Assembly (NCBI GenBank): GCA_903832325.1
Contig: CAILBC010000047.1
Location: forward strand, 1-64,000
DNA length: 64,000 bases
DNA from: an uncultured Sphingomonadales bacterium
Lineage (GTDB): Bacteria > Pseudomonadota > Alphaproteobacteria > Sphingomonadales > Sphingomonadaceae
Direction: 5' to 3'
Under the pieces are notes generated by a model, which saw only the letters and a program-made list of their open reading frames with translations, searched no databases and was not told the origin of the DNA. A program made the position numbers and the translations under genes. The stretch's first letter is position 1. Each line of letters starts with the position of its first letter. Positions 25,389-33,921 of this stretch are shown here, piece by piece.

Positions 25389-26093
25389 ATGGCTGGATGG
25401 CTGTTGCGCAATCAGCATGTCCAGCACCGGGTCGGCCGCCTCGGTGCGCACACCCGCCAGCGATTCAAGCATAGCCATCCGGCCCTGTTTGCGGACTATG
25501 GCAGCGGCAGGGCGGTGTTTGACCGCCTGGTGGAGTGTTTCGGGGCCGATCTGTGCCAGCCGCAGGGTGCCGGCGTTGCGGACCGACTCAGGTGGGCTCT
25601 GCAGACGGTGACGGGGTTTGCGATCGAGGATTCGCCCCGGATCGATGTCGCCGTGCCGGAAGACTTCCATTCTGGCCATGATGCCGGCTTCTGGATGGGC
25701 GAATTTCTGAATCGCCTGACGGACTGTTGCACCCGTTACCGCACCGCGATCCTGGTGGCAGATTGTGCCGTTGTCGGAGACTTGTTCTACCCGGCCACCA
25801 ATGTGCCCTGGGGCCTGCGCGGGGATCCGTTTCTTTGGATGGAAATGGCACAGGCGCTGTGTCACGTCCCCCTGCCTGAATATACCCCGGAACTTGACCT
25901 GATATTGTCATCGACTTTCGCGGCACTGACCGGCCAGTCCCTGGATCACCATGATTCTATCCTGGTCCCGCGCTTTGCCCGGGGCGGCATGAGCAGCGGC
26001 CAAATTGCCACCAGCCACTGGAAGGAAACTTTGATCCCGCTGTTGCATGATCGTACCGTCTGGCTCTGGACGTCCCTGTTCAGCACCCTGTAG
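25389..26093 (+). CDS. Hypothetical protein, no family recognised
   Basis: An ORF of 234 codons in the 991-bp gap between the aldehyde dehydrogenase and the restriction-modification locus. Codon use (CTG, GCC, GGC, GTG) matches the host genes and the amino-acid mix (many Trp, Cys, Asp) looks like a real soluble protein, for example DYGSGRAVFDRLVECFGADL and WMGEFLNRLTDCCTRYRTAIL. No signal peptide, membrane segment or motif is recognised. The start is uncertain: no ribosome site precedes 25389 and the first 30 residues are less protein-like, so the gene may be truncated at its 5' end. A shadow ORF on the other strand (25332-25865) looks less likely. Confidence 0.5.
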   Translation: MAGWLLRNQHVQHRVGRLGAHTRQRFKHSHPALFADYGSGRAVFDRLVECFGADLCQPQGAGVADRLRWALQTVTGFAIEDSPRIDVAVPEDFHSGHDAGFWMGEFLNRLTDCCTRYRTAILVADCAVVGDLFYPATNVPWGLRGDPFLWMEMAQALCHVPLPEYTPELDLILSSTFAALTGQSLDHHDSILVPRFARGGMSSGQIATSHWKETLIPLLHDRTVWLWTSLFSTL

Positions 26094-26235
26094 GCGCCCT
26101 GCCCCCGACCAGGGTCGGGCACACGTTTTTCCCTTTGCCGGGAACGGTCTGGATCGCCAGCCACCCCTGACACGGTATTGACCTGCCGGGCGCCAAGGGT
26201 GCTACGGTGGGTCATTGCGGCGCACAGGGGGAATC

Positions 26236-28350
26236 GTGTCCAAACTTACCCAACAGGAACTTGAACGCCATCTGTGGGGCGCGGCGGACATTCTTCGCGG
26301 CACGGTCGATGCTGGCGACTACAAACAGTACATCTTCGGCCTGTTGTTCTACAAACGTCTCTGCGACGTGTGGGACGAGGAATATGAGAAGCTGCTGGCC
26401 GAGACGGGCGACCGCGAGGAAGCCGCCGACCCGGACGAGCACAGGTTCCACATTCCCACCGAACACCGCTGGGATGCCATGCGCCAGCAGTCCACGCAGA
26501 TCGGGCAGCGGCTGAACAATGCGCTGGCGGCCATCGAAGATGCCAACCTGCGGCTGCGCGGCGTGTTCAACTCGGTGGACTTTGCCAATCAGGATCGCTT
26601 CTCCGACGCCTTGCTGGAAAAGCTGCTCGCCCATTTCGAGAAGCACCGCCTGCGCAATGCCGATGCGCCAGCCGACATGCTCGGCGACGCCTACCTCTAC
26701 CTGATCAAGATGTTCGCGGAAGGCGCTGGCAAGAAGGGCGGCGAGTTTTACACGCCCCGGTCCATCGTCCGGCTCATGGTCGAGATCATTGACCCGCGCC
26801 CCGGCATGTCGGTTTACGATCCCACCTGCGGATCGGCGGGGATGTTGCTGGAGGCGGTGCAGTACCTCAAGGATCGCGGCGAGGATGCGCGCAGCTTGTC
26901 GCTCTATGGGCAGGAAAAGAACTTCGCCACGTGGGGCATCGCCGAGATCAATCTGTTCCTGCACGACGTGGACGACGCCTTCATCGCCAAGGGCGATACG
27001 ATCCTGTCACCCAAGCGATACGACCCCAAGGCCCGCGAGTTTGTGGAAGGCATCGGGGCCTATGACCGGGTGCTGGCCAATCCGCCGTTCTCGGAGAAGG
27101 TGTGGGGATACGAGTTGTGGCAGAACAGCGACCCGTTCGGGCGCGACGAGTATGGTTGCCCGCCCAAGGGAGTTGGAGACCTTGCGTTTGTCCAGCACAT
27201 GCTCGCCAGCCTCAAGGATGACGGGTTGCTGGCCGTGGTTGTTCCGCATGGTGTCTTGTATCGAAGCAAGGCCGAAGGTCGCATCAGGGAGGCCATGCTG
27301 ACCGCCGACGTGATCGAGGCGGTTGTCGGCCTTGCTCCCAATCTGTTCTATGGAGCGGGCATCCCTGCCGCGCTGCTGATCTGCCGAAAGAAGAAGCCAG
27401 CCGACCGGCGCGGCAAGGTGCTGATCGTCAACGGCGATGCCACCTACCAGCCCGGCAAGGCGCAGAACTTCCTGACCGACGAGCATGTCAAGGCGCTGGC
27501 CGAGGCGGTGCATGGCTTTGCCGACATCGACAAGCTGGCCCGCGTTGTGCCTGTGGCCGAGATCGCCGCCAACGGGCACAATCTCAACATTAGCCGCTAT
27601 GTGCAGACCGGCGCGGATGCCGAAACTGTTAGTGTGACTGGCGAGATTGCAAAGTTGGCTAAGACGGTGTCAGGCCGCAACTCATTTGAAGCCCGGATGC
27701 TCAAGCATTTACAACACCTTGGCTATGCTGTTCCACAAGATGACGCTTCCGCTATCGACGGGCCACAGAAACCTGCACAAGTTCAACATGCTCGAAAGCG
27801 TTACCGTTTGGGCGATCTGTTTTCAGAGCGGACCGAGCCCGGCATAGCGGGGCTTCCGATTGCGTCGGTCAGCATTGAGCATGGGTTGGTCGCTCGGAGC
27901 TTCCTTGAACGTCGAGTAGAGAGCAGCCTTACGCCGGAAGGGCACAAGCTCGTCAGAACTGGCGACATCGCGTATAATATGATGCGAATGTGGCAAGGTG
28001 CTTGCGGTTTAGCGACCGAGGATTGTTGTATCAGTCCAGCCTATGTCGTGATGGTCCCGAACGAACTGATTGACCCACGGTTCGCATTTCATGCCTTGCG
28101 ATCAGCGCCCATGATAAAACTGCTTCATGGCTATTCGCAGGGCGTTGCCGATGACAGACTGCGATTATACCCGCAGGACTTTTTTCTTATCCCTGTTGAA
28201 CTGCCAACAATCGACGAACAGAGAGAGATTGCCCAAACGCTAGACGACATCCGGTGTGCTGTGAAGGCAGCCAAAGAAGCGGTGCACGCCATTGATAGTG
28301 TTGGGAGCCTGCTTCTGGACGAACTGGTTGCGGGAAGCGGGCACCTGTAA
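26236..28350 (+). CDS. hsdM: Type I restriction-modification methylase fused to a single specificity domain (HsdM-half HsdS)
   Basis: Protein of 704 residues that should methylate adenine and also read the target. Residues 1-145 form the HsdM helical N-domain (LWGAADILRG, YIFGLLFYKRLCDVW). The N6-adenine methylase domain follows: GGEFYTPRSIVRLMVEI (about 173), SAM motif I DPTCGSAGML (about 195) and motif IV NPPF (about 281), ending with NLNISRY (about 455). Residues about 500-704 match one HsdS half: target-recognition signatures GDIAYNMMRMWQGA and ISPAYVVM, then DPRFAFHALRS and LPTIDEQREIA with a helical end. Only one recognition domain is present, so dimers and a palindromic or symmetric site are expected. 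GTG 26236 follows CAGGGGGA. The stop overlaps the hsdR start (TAATG). Confidence 0.92.
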   Translation: MSKLTQQELERHLWGAADILRGTVDAGDYKQYIFGLLFYKRLCDVWDEEYEKLLAETGDREEAADPDEHRFHIPTEHRWDAMRQQSTQIGQRLNNALAAIEDANLRLRGVFNSVDFANQDRFSDALLEKLLAHFEKHRLRNADAPADMLGDAYLYLIKMFAEGAGKKGGEFYTPRSIVRLMVEIIDPRPGMSVYDPTCGSAGMLLEAVQYLKDRGEDARSLSLYGQEKNFATWGIAEINLFLHDVDDAFIAKGDTILSPKRYDPKAREFVEGIGAYDRVLANPPFSEKVWGYELWQNSDPFGRDEYGCPPKGVGDLAFVQHMLASLKDDGLLAVVVPHGVLYRSKAEGRIREAMLTADVIEAVVGLAPNLFYGAGIPAALLICRKKKPADRRGKVLIVNGDATYQPGKAQNFLTDEHVKALAEAVHGFADIDKLARVVPVAEIAANGHNLNISRYVQTGADAETVSVTGEIAKLAKTVSGRNSFEARMLKHLQHLGYAVPQDDASAIDGPQKPAQVQHARKRYRLGDLFSERTEPGIAGLPIASVSIEHGLVARSFLERRVESSLTPEGHKLVRTGDIAYNMMRMWQGACGLATEDCCISPAYVVMVPNELIDPRFAFHALRSAPMIKLLHGYSQGVADDRLRLYPQDFFLIPVELPTIDEQREIAQTLDDIRCAVKAAKEAVHAIDSVGSLLLDELVAGSGHL

Positions 28351-31300
28351 TGAGCGAGTATCGCCTCGCCGAGAAGCCCGCGATGGAAGTGCTGGCGGCG
28401 CTGGGCTACCAGCCGCTTGCGCCAGAGGCGGCGCTGGCGATGCGGGTGGAAGAAAACCGCGTCATCCTCAAACCGGTGCTGATCGCGGCGTTGCAGGCGC
28501 TGAACGGCATTGGCGCGGGCGATGCCGAGGCAGTCTATAACGACCTCGCCACCCTGTCCGACAACGAGGAATGGCAGCGCAAGTTGCGCGGCGGTTATTC
28601 GCGCCGCCTGTCCGGTGAAAACCGCGACCGGCCCATTGCCCTGATCGACTTCAAGACGCCCGGCAACAATACGTTCCACGCCGTGCGCCAGTTGCGCGTC
28701 GCCGCCCAGCGCCCGCGCATCCCCGACATCGTGCTGTTCGTGAACGGCATCCCGCTGGTGGTGATCGAGGCCAAGTCACCGCTGAAAGGCACCGCGACCG
28801 GCGACGAGGCGTTCGAGCAGATCAAGCAGTATGAGCGCGACATCCCGCGCCTGTTCTACCCTAACGCCTTCAACATCCTGACCGATGGGATGCGCACCGA
28901 ATATGGCGCGACCGGCTCGCCATCGCAGTTCTATGCCCCGTGGCCCGACGCTTGGCCACGCGACCCTGCCGACTTCCCCCAAGCTGCAATGGCACCGCAC
29001 CTTCCCCCCTCCCCTTCAGGGGAGGGGTCGGGGGTGGGGGCTCTCGACCTGGCTCGGCGCTTGGGGAGAGGCCCCACCCCAACCCCTCCCCTGAAGGGGA
29101 GGGGCTTTACAGGGGATCCTTTGGCCAAAGACCTGTGGTGCCTGTGCGAGCCGTCGCGCTTGCTCGACCTGCTGGCGCATTTCATCGTGTTCGAGATCGA
29201 CCCGGAAACGGGCCGGAAGATCAAGAAGGTCTGCCGCTACCAGCAGTTCCGCGCCGTTAACAAGGCGGTGCAACGGGTTGCAGCGGGCGAGCACCGCAAG
29301 GGCCTGATCTGGCACACGCAGGGCAGCGGTAAGAGCCTGACGATGGTGTTCCTCGCGCTCAAGCTGAAAACCCACCTGACGCTCGACGCGCCGACGCTGG
29401 CCAATCCCAACATCCTTGTGCTGACCGACCGGATCGACCTCGACGATCAAATCAGCAAGACGTTCGTCGCCTGCGGCCTGCCCAACCCGGCGCAGTGCGG
29501 ATCAGTGGCGGCGCTGCGCGATGCGGTGAACCGGGGCGGCAACGGGCAGATACTGCTGTCCACCATCTTCAAGTTCGCCGGATCGAAGGTGCCGATCCCC
29601 AACTCGGCGGGCTGGATCGTGCTCGTGGACGAGTGCCACCGCACGCAGGAAAAGGACTTGGGCGCGTTCCTGCAAGCGACGCTGCCCGATGCCCATTTCT
29701 ACGGCTTCACCGGCACGCCGATCAAATCGACCGACAAGGACACCTACGCCCGGTTCAGCGTCGCGGGCGAGGGCTACCTCGACAAGTATGGGATCGACGA
29801 TGCGGTGCGCGATGGCGCGACCGTGCCGATCCTCTATGAAGGCCGCAAGGCCGACTGGTCGATCAACGAGGCCGAGATCGACATCCTGTTCGACCGCTGG
29901 TTTGTCGATCTGCCCGATGACAAGCGCGAGGAACTGAAACGCAAGGGTCTGACGCTGGCGACCATCGCCAAGCACCCCGAGCGCATCCGGCTGATCGCAT
30001 ATGACATTTGGGAGCACTTCAAGCAGGTGTGCCAGCCAGACGGCTTCAAGGCGCAGATCGTGGTCGTGGATCGCGAGGCCATCGTACTTTACCGCGCCGC
30101 CCTGTCCGGCGTGATCGCCGCCGATCTGGTCAAGGGCGGCATGGAGGCCGAGGCGGCGCAGGCGCAGGCCGACGCGATGATCGCCTGTGTGTTCTCGAAA
30201 AGCCAAGAGGACAACAAGCCCAGCGAGAACGCAGAAGTGAAGGCGCTGCGCGACGGGCTGGAGGCGTTCTATCTCGACGCCGAGGGCGAAAAGGACGCCA
30301 AGAAGCGGTTCAAGGCGAAGGGCCAAGAACCCAGCTTCCTGATCGTGTGCGACAAGCTGCTGACCGGGTTCGACGCGCCCATCGAGCACGTCATGTACCT
30401 GGACAAGCCGCTGAAGGAGCACAACCTGCTCCAAGCCATTGCCCGGACCAATCGGACCTGTTCGATCCGGCTGGCCGATGGTGGCGCGATCACCAAGCCC
30501 AACGGCCGGATCGTCGACTATATCGGCGTGACCAACCACCTGGACGAGGCGCTCAAATCCTACCGCGCCGATGATGTCGAAAACGCGATGCGCGACATTG
30601 CCGTGCTGCGCAACGACCTGAAGGAGGCGCATGCCCGCTACCGCGCCCAGAAACGGGCCATGGGGCTCGAAGGCCTGGACGAGAAGGCAGCCGCCTATGC
30701 CGCCGCCAAAATCGCCTCTGACGGGCGTGAGGACGAATGGTTTGACCTACAGCGGCTGACCCGGACCTTCATCAAGGTCTATGCCGACCTGTCGCCTGAT
30801 CCGGCTATCCTGGACTTCACCGCTGAGGTGAAATGGGCAGCAGCGTTCCTGCGGCTGGCCACGCAGGCCATCGCCAAGGACGAAAGCCTGGACCACCGCA
30901 GCTATTCCGGCAAGATCCGCGAAATGCTGGAAGAGCACGTCCACGTTACCGGCCTGTCCACCACCATCCGCCTGCGCAGCATTACCGACCCCAACTTCAC
31001 CGACGATTTTGCCACCGGAGACAAATCGGACGACGAATTGCAGGAGGCGTTCGTGCGCAAATCCGCCGAATTGCGCCGGGTGACCCGGGAACTGGTGGAC
31101 AAGAACCCGGCCCAGTATGGCCGGTTTTCAGAACGGGTGCTGGAGATCATCCGCCGGTTCGAGGCGGGCCAGATCAGCACCGCCGATGGCCTGCAGGAAT
31201 ACGAGGACCTGACCGGCGACATTCAGGCCGAACAGGGCGCGCATGCCGAACTGGGCATGGACGAAAATGCCTTTTCGATTCTGCGCATTATCGAGGCCAT

Positions 31301-31541
31301 CATTGTCACGACCGAAAATGGCCCCGACCATGCCGCCTTGCAGGCCGCCGCAATCGCCATCGGCGCGGTCTATGCCGACGCCGCCGCAACCCAGCCGGCG
31401 TTCGCCCATATGGACGGATACCTGCGAACCCTGCGGGGACAGGTCCGCCGCATCCTGACCGCACACGGCATCGGCGAGACAGCGGTCATCCGCGAAAAGG
31501 TCGAGGAATTTGCCATCCACGCCTATGGCGGCGGCGCCTGA
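28350..31541 (+). CDS. hsdR: Type I restriction endonuclease subunit R
   Basis: DNA translocase-nuclease of 1063 residues that cuts unmodified DNA as part of the M/S/R complex. The N-terminal PD-(D/E)xK nuclease is IPDIVLFVNGIPLVVIEAKS (about 125-144). SF2 helicase motifs follow: Walker A HTQGSGKSLTM (about 322), DEAD-like VDECH (about 427), FYGFTGTP (about 450), LLTGFDAP (about 671) and QAIARTNR (about 697). A helical C-terminus binds HsdM. Residues about 218-252 are a low-complexity Gly/Pro/Arg stretch encoded by a palindromic DNA insertion, which keeps the frame open; whether the enzyme stays active is unknown. Coupled to hsdM upstream and, by TGATG, to the metallopeptidase downstream. The region is GC-rich and host-like in codon use. 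Confidence 0.95.
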   Translation: MSEYRLAEKPAMEVLAALGYQPLAPEAALAMRVEENRVILKPVLIAALQALNGIGAGDAEAVYNDLATLSDNEEWQRKLRGGYSRRLSGENRDRPIALIDFKTPGNNTFHAVRQLRVAAQRPRIPDIVLFVNGIPLVVIEAKSPLKGTATGDEAFEQIKQYERDIPRLFYPNAFNILTDGMRTEYGATGSPSQFYAPWPDAWPRDPADFPQAAMAPHLPPSPSGEGSGVGALDLARRLGRGPTPTPPLKGRGFTGDPLAKDLWCLCEPSRLLDLLAHFIVFEIDPETGRKIKKVCRYQQFRAVNKAVQRVAAGEHRKGLIWHTQGSGKSLTMVFLALKLKTHLTLDAPTLANPNILVLTDRIDLDDQISKTFVACGLPNPAQCGSVAALRDAVNRGGNGQILLSTIFKFAGSKVPIPNSAGWIVLVDECHRTQEKDLGAFLQATLPDAHFYGFTGTPIKSTDKDTYARFSVAGEGYLDKYGIDDAVRDGATVPILYEGRKADWSINEAEIDILFDRWFVDLPDDKREELKRKGLTLATIAKHPERIRLIAYDIWEHFKQVCQPDGFKAQIVVVDREAIVLYRAALSGVIAADLVKGGMEAEAAQAQADAMIACVFSKSQEDNKPSENAEVKALRDGLEAFYLDAEGEKDAKKRFKAKGQEPSFLIVCDKLLTGFDAPIEHVMYLDKPLKEHNLLQAIARTNRTCSIRLADGGAITKPNGRIVDYIGVTNHLDEALKSYRADDVENAMRDIAVLRNDLKEAHARYRAQKRAMGLEGLDEKAAAYAAAKIASDGREDEWFDLQRLTRTFIKVYADLSPDPAILDFTAEVKWAAAFLRLATQAIAKDESLDHRSYSGKIREMLEEHVHVTGLSTTIRLRSITDPNFTDDFATGDKSDDELQEAFVRKSAELRRVTRELVDKNPAQYGRFSERVLEIIRRFEAGQISTADGLQEYEDLTGDIQAEQGAHAELGMDENAFSILRIIEAIIVTTENGPDHAALQAAAIAIGAVYADAAATQPAFAHMDGYLRTLRGQVRRILTAHGIGETAVIREKVEEFAIHAYGGGA
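29003..29108. repeat. Palindromic repeat element inserted in frame within hsdR
   Basis: Two 26-27-nt arms, 29013-29039 and 29072-29097, are inverted repeats that differ at only a few positions; each arm also contains an inner hairpin based on CCCCT-TCA-AGGGG. They enclose a 32-nt centre. The element resembles the C/G-rich intergenic palindromes of sphingomonads (see 45095-45141), but here it is inside a gene. It adds about 34 codons without a stop, between the HsdR nuclease domain and the first helicase motif. Confidence 0.85.
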
Positions 31542-32281
31542 TGCCCACGCTCCAGATCGGCCGGGCCGAGATCGCCTATGACCTGCGCCGCAGCGCCACG
31601 GCGACCGAGCGGCGCATCACCGTCACGCCCGGGCATGTCGAGGTCATGGCGCTGACCACCGACGGCGACGAGGACATTGCCGGCTTCCTCGACCGCAAGC
31701 GCCAGTGGCTGTTCAACACCATGCGCGACATGGAACGCATCGCCGCCAGCCGCCACGCCGTGCCCCGGTTCATGACCGGATCCAAGATCCCCTATCGCGG
31801 CCGGAACATGCCCCTGACCGTCCGCCGGTCCGATTCCGAGCGGGCGACCGTGACCTACCGCAACGGCTTCATCGTCGACCTGCCCCACTGGGCCGGCGAC
31901 GACCCCGACCACTTGGTCGCCAGCGAATTGCGGCACTGGCTGAAACAGCGGGCCCGGCGCGACGTTAAAGCCATCGCAGACGATCTAGCCCGGCGCCACG
32001 GCCTGGTGCCCCGATCGATCCGCGTCGCCGACTTCGCCAACGGCTGGGGATCCTGCGGACCCGAGGGCAACGTCCTGATCAATTGGCACCTGATTTTCGC
32101 GCCGAGGAAGGTGCTGGAATATGTGGTGGCGCATGAACTGGCCCACCTGCGCCATCGGTCGCATGGACCGGAATTTTGGCGCTACGTGGCCACGGTGGCG
32201 CCGGGGTGGGAATCACCGAAGGCTTGGCTCGTTAAGCACCAGTCGGGGCTTTCTGGGGCGTTCCTTGATCTGGCAGTGTGA
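31541..32281 (+). CDS. YgjP-type M48/DUF45 zinc metallopeptidase of type I RM loci
   Basis: Protein of 246 residues of the YgjP/DUF45 group, often linked to type I restriction loci. The zinc motif HELAHLRHRSHGPEFW (about residue 198) holds HExxH with a third His a few residues on. Upstream are the family segment WGSCGPEGNVLINWHLIFAP (about 167) and an N-terminal beta domain with DRKRQWLFNTM. No signal or membrane segment, so it acts in the cytoplasm. Its ATG overlaps the hsdR stop (TGATG), so it belongs to the same transcript. In restriction loci such proteases may control restriction activity by degrading HsdR or process a complex part; here this is inference from position. Confidence 0.9.
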   Translation: MPTLQIGRAEIAYDLRRSATATERRITVTPGHVEVMALTTDGDEDIAGFLDRKRQWLFNTMRDMERIAASRHAVPRFMTGSKIPYRGRNMPLTVRRSDSERATVTYRNGFIVDLPHWAGDDPDHLVASELRHWLKQRARRDVKAIADDLARRHGLVPRSIRVADFANGWGSCGPEGNVLINWHLIFAPRKVLEYVVAHELAHLRHRSHGPEFWRYVATVAPGWESPKAWLVKHQSGLSGAFLDLAV

Positions 32282-32369
32282 CATATGTTCTCGACTGCAA
32301 TTTAGAATTTCCAATATAATTATCATTACATAGAATTTTTCACTAAATTCAAGTCATTGGATTTTCGAA

Positions 32370-33077
32370 ATGATGGAAAAATTCGAACGCATTCTCGATG
32401 TCGCTGGTCGAAAAAGAATGCATTGTTCATCCTGTAAAAGAGTTACGATCCATAATATTGAAGCAAAGTGCTCTGGATTATGGAACGACCCTCATGAACA
32501 CATATCCAGTGGAGAGGACTATTGCATCTATCGGTGCGGCGCATGTGATAACGTGTGCTACGAAACTGTCTCATGGGATTCGATGGACATCGAATATGAT
32601 GATGATGGACATGGGCGACCAGCCGAAATTTCGAAACAATATCCTGCCCCTGTATCGGCTAAATACAATTTCAACACCGAGGCCACACCGGGACATTTAG
32701 ATAACATTCTGGATGAAATGCTCTACGCATTCGCCGGATCAAAAATGATACTTGCAACTATCGGGCTAAGATTGGCAATAGAATTTATTGCCAAAGATAA
32801 AAATTGTTCGGGTAATAATCTCTCAGAAAAAATTGATGACCTACACAAAAAAGGACTTATTGATGACGATCAAAAAATGCTTCTGCATCGACTTCGTGAA
32901 AAAGGTAATGCTGGTGCGCATGAGGCCCTCGGGATGAACACAAATGAGCTGATTGCGGGAATGAGCATAGTCGAGGGTTTGCTTGAGAAACTTTACAATG
33001 GCCCAGCTCGTCATGAGGCCACGGTTTCACGGGCGAAACGAATCCTTCGGGCCGACACCGAAGCCAAAGAAAATTAG
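32370..33077 (+). CDS. DUF4145 domain protein with zinc ribbon, AT-rich
   Basis: Protein of 235 residues. The N-terminus has a zinc-ribbon pattern, CSSC (about 19-22) with CGAC (about 56-59). The C-terminal half is the DUF4145 domain: helical, with RLAIEFIAKDKNC (about 132), LSEKIDDLHKKGLIDDDQ (about 149) and LREKGNAGAHEA (about 176). DUF4145 proteins are common in defence islands and next to type I restriction genes. The base composition is strikingly AT-rich compared with everything around it (many ATA, AAA and TTT codons), a sign of separate and recent acquisition. It is 88 bp downstream of the metallopeptidase, behind an AT-rich gap that may hold its own promoter. Molecular function is unknown. 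Confidence 0.85.
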   Translation: MMEKFERILDVAGRKRMHCSSCKRVTIHNIEAKCSGLWNDPHEHISSGEDYCIYRCGACDNVCYETVSWDSMDIEYDDDGHGRPAEISKQYPAPVSAKYNFNTEATPGHLDNILDEMLYAFAGSKMILATIGLRLAIEFIAKDKNCSGNNLSEKIDDLHKKGLIDDDQKMLLHRLREKGNAGAHEALGMNTNELIAGMSIVEGLLEKLYNGPARHEATVSRAKRILRADTEAKEN

Positions 33078-33139
33078 CTGCGTAGGTTAGACAACCTTAC
33101 CCCGGTTGAGCCAATTCAAACCCATCCAGCTGTTTGTTT

Positions 33140-33157
33140 GTGCCCCATATGTGCCCC
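33140..33157. repeat. Paired GTGCCCC direct repeats next to tRNA-Arg
   Basis: GTGCCCC occurs at 33140-33146 and 33151-33157, period 11 bp, about 50 bp beyond the 3' end of the tRNA gene. Repeats of this kind are arm-type sites of tyrosine integrases that use tRNA genes. No integrase gene or second att copy is seen in the window, so it would be a relic site. Confidence 0.4.
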
Positions 33158-33204
33158 AAGCTTGGCGGCAGGCGATGGGCTTCACGATAAACCATTGAAA
33201 AATA

Positions 33205-33281
33205 TGGTGCGCCCGACGGGATTCGAACCCATGGCCCCCAGATTAGGAATCTGGTGCTCTATCCTGCTGAGCTACGGGCGC
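33205..33281 (-). tRNA. tRNA-Arg(CCT)
   Basis: A complete 77-nt cloverleaf on the minus strand: acceptor GCGCCCG pairs with CGGGCGC, D-arm GCTCAGCAGGATAGAGC, anticodon loop TTCCTAA (CCT) on stem CCAGA/TCTGG, T-arm GTTCGAATC, and an encoded 3' CCA. It reads AGG codons. Its 3' end faces the restriction island, the usual side for integration. Confidence 0.96.
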
Positions 33282-33354
33282 ACGCTGTGGTGCATAAGGG
33301 GCTTGGGCGGGTCTTGCAATGCCAAGTGCCGGGCTGGCGGGGCGCTCGCGCCGG

Positions 33355-33921
33355 TCAGTTGGCCTTGCCGGGCGGGGCCATGGGGAACAGGATCGGGGCG
33401 ATGGTGATGCCTTCTTCGATCAGGGCCTCGGCCTGTTCGGGGCTGGCCTCGCCGTGGATCGGGGCGGCGTCTTTTTCGCCATAATGCATCGCGCGGGCGT
33501 CTTCGGCGAAGTTCTTGCCCACCCAGGTGGACGATTTCAGCGCTTCGGCCTGCAGCTTTGCGATCTGGTGGAGCACGGCGATGGCTTCGGGCGGCAGGGG
33601 GGTATTGGCCTGCACGCTGGCCTGCATGGGGGCCTGCACGGGCGCAGTCTGTGGCGGCGCGGCTGGCACCTTCGGCGCGGCTGGCGCAGGCGCCGGGTTG
33701 GCAATTGCGGGCATCGCCGGCGCAGGGCGCGCGGTTTCGGGCATCTGATTGGCTTTGCGGCCCAGGTTGGGCGCCATCACCGCCTTGGCCACGGCCGCGC
33801 TGCCGCAGACCGGGCAGCACAACAGGCCGCGCGCCTGCTGGTCATCGAAATCGGCGGAAGACCCGAACCAGCCTTCGAAACGGTGGTCAGCGGGCTTGCA
33901 GACAAGATCGTAGACTATCAT
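33355..33921 (-). CDS. DUF1178 family protein
   Basis: Protein of 188 residues conserved in alphaproteobacteria. The N-terminus MIVYDLVCKPADHRFEGWF and a zinc-ribbon-like CCPVCGS (about residue 35) with Cys8 define DUF1178. The middle (about 62-112) is a long Pro/Ala-rich linker of low complexity, longer than in most relatives, and the C-terminus ends with VGKNFAEDARAMHYGE and EQAEALIEEGI, the second conserved block. Function is unknown. Its ATG overlaps the stop of the nitrilase-family gene (ATGA), so grxC, hydrolase and DUF1178 form an operon, an arrangement familiar in this order of bacteria. Confidence 0.92.
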   Translation of the reverse strand: MIVYDLVCKPADHRFEGWFGSSADFDDQQARGLLCCPVCGSAAVAKAVMAPNLGRKANQMPETARPAPAMPAIANPAPAPAAPKVPAAPPQTAPVQAPMQASVQANTPLPPEAIAVLHQIAKLQAEALKSSTWVGKNFAEDARAMHYGEKDAAPIHGEASPEQAEALIEEGITIAPILFPMAPPGKAN

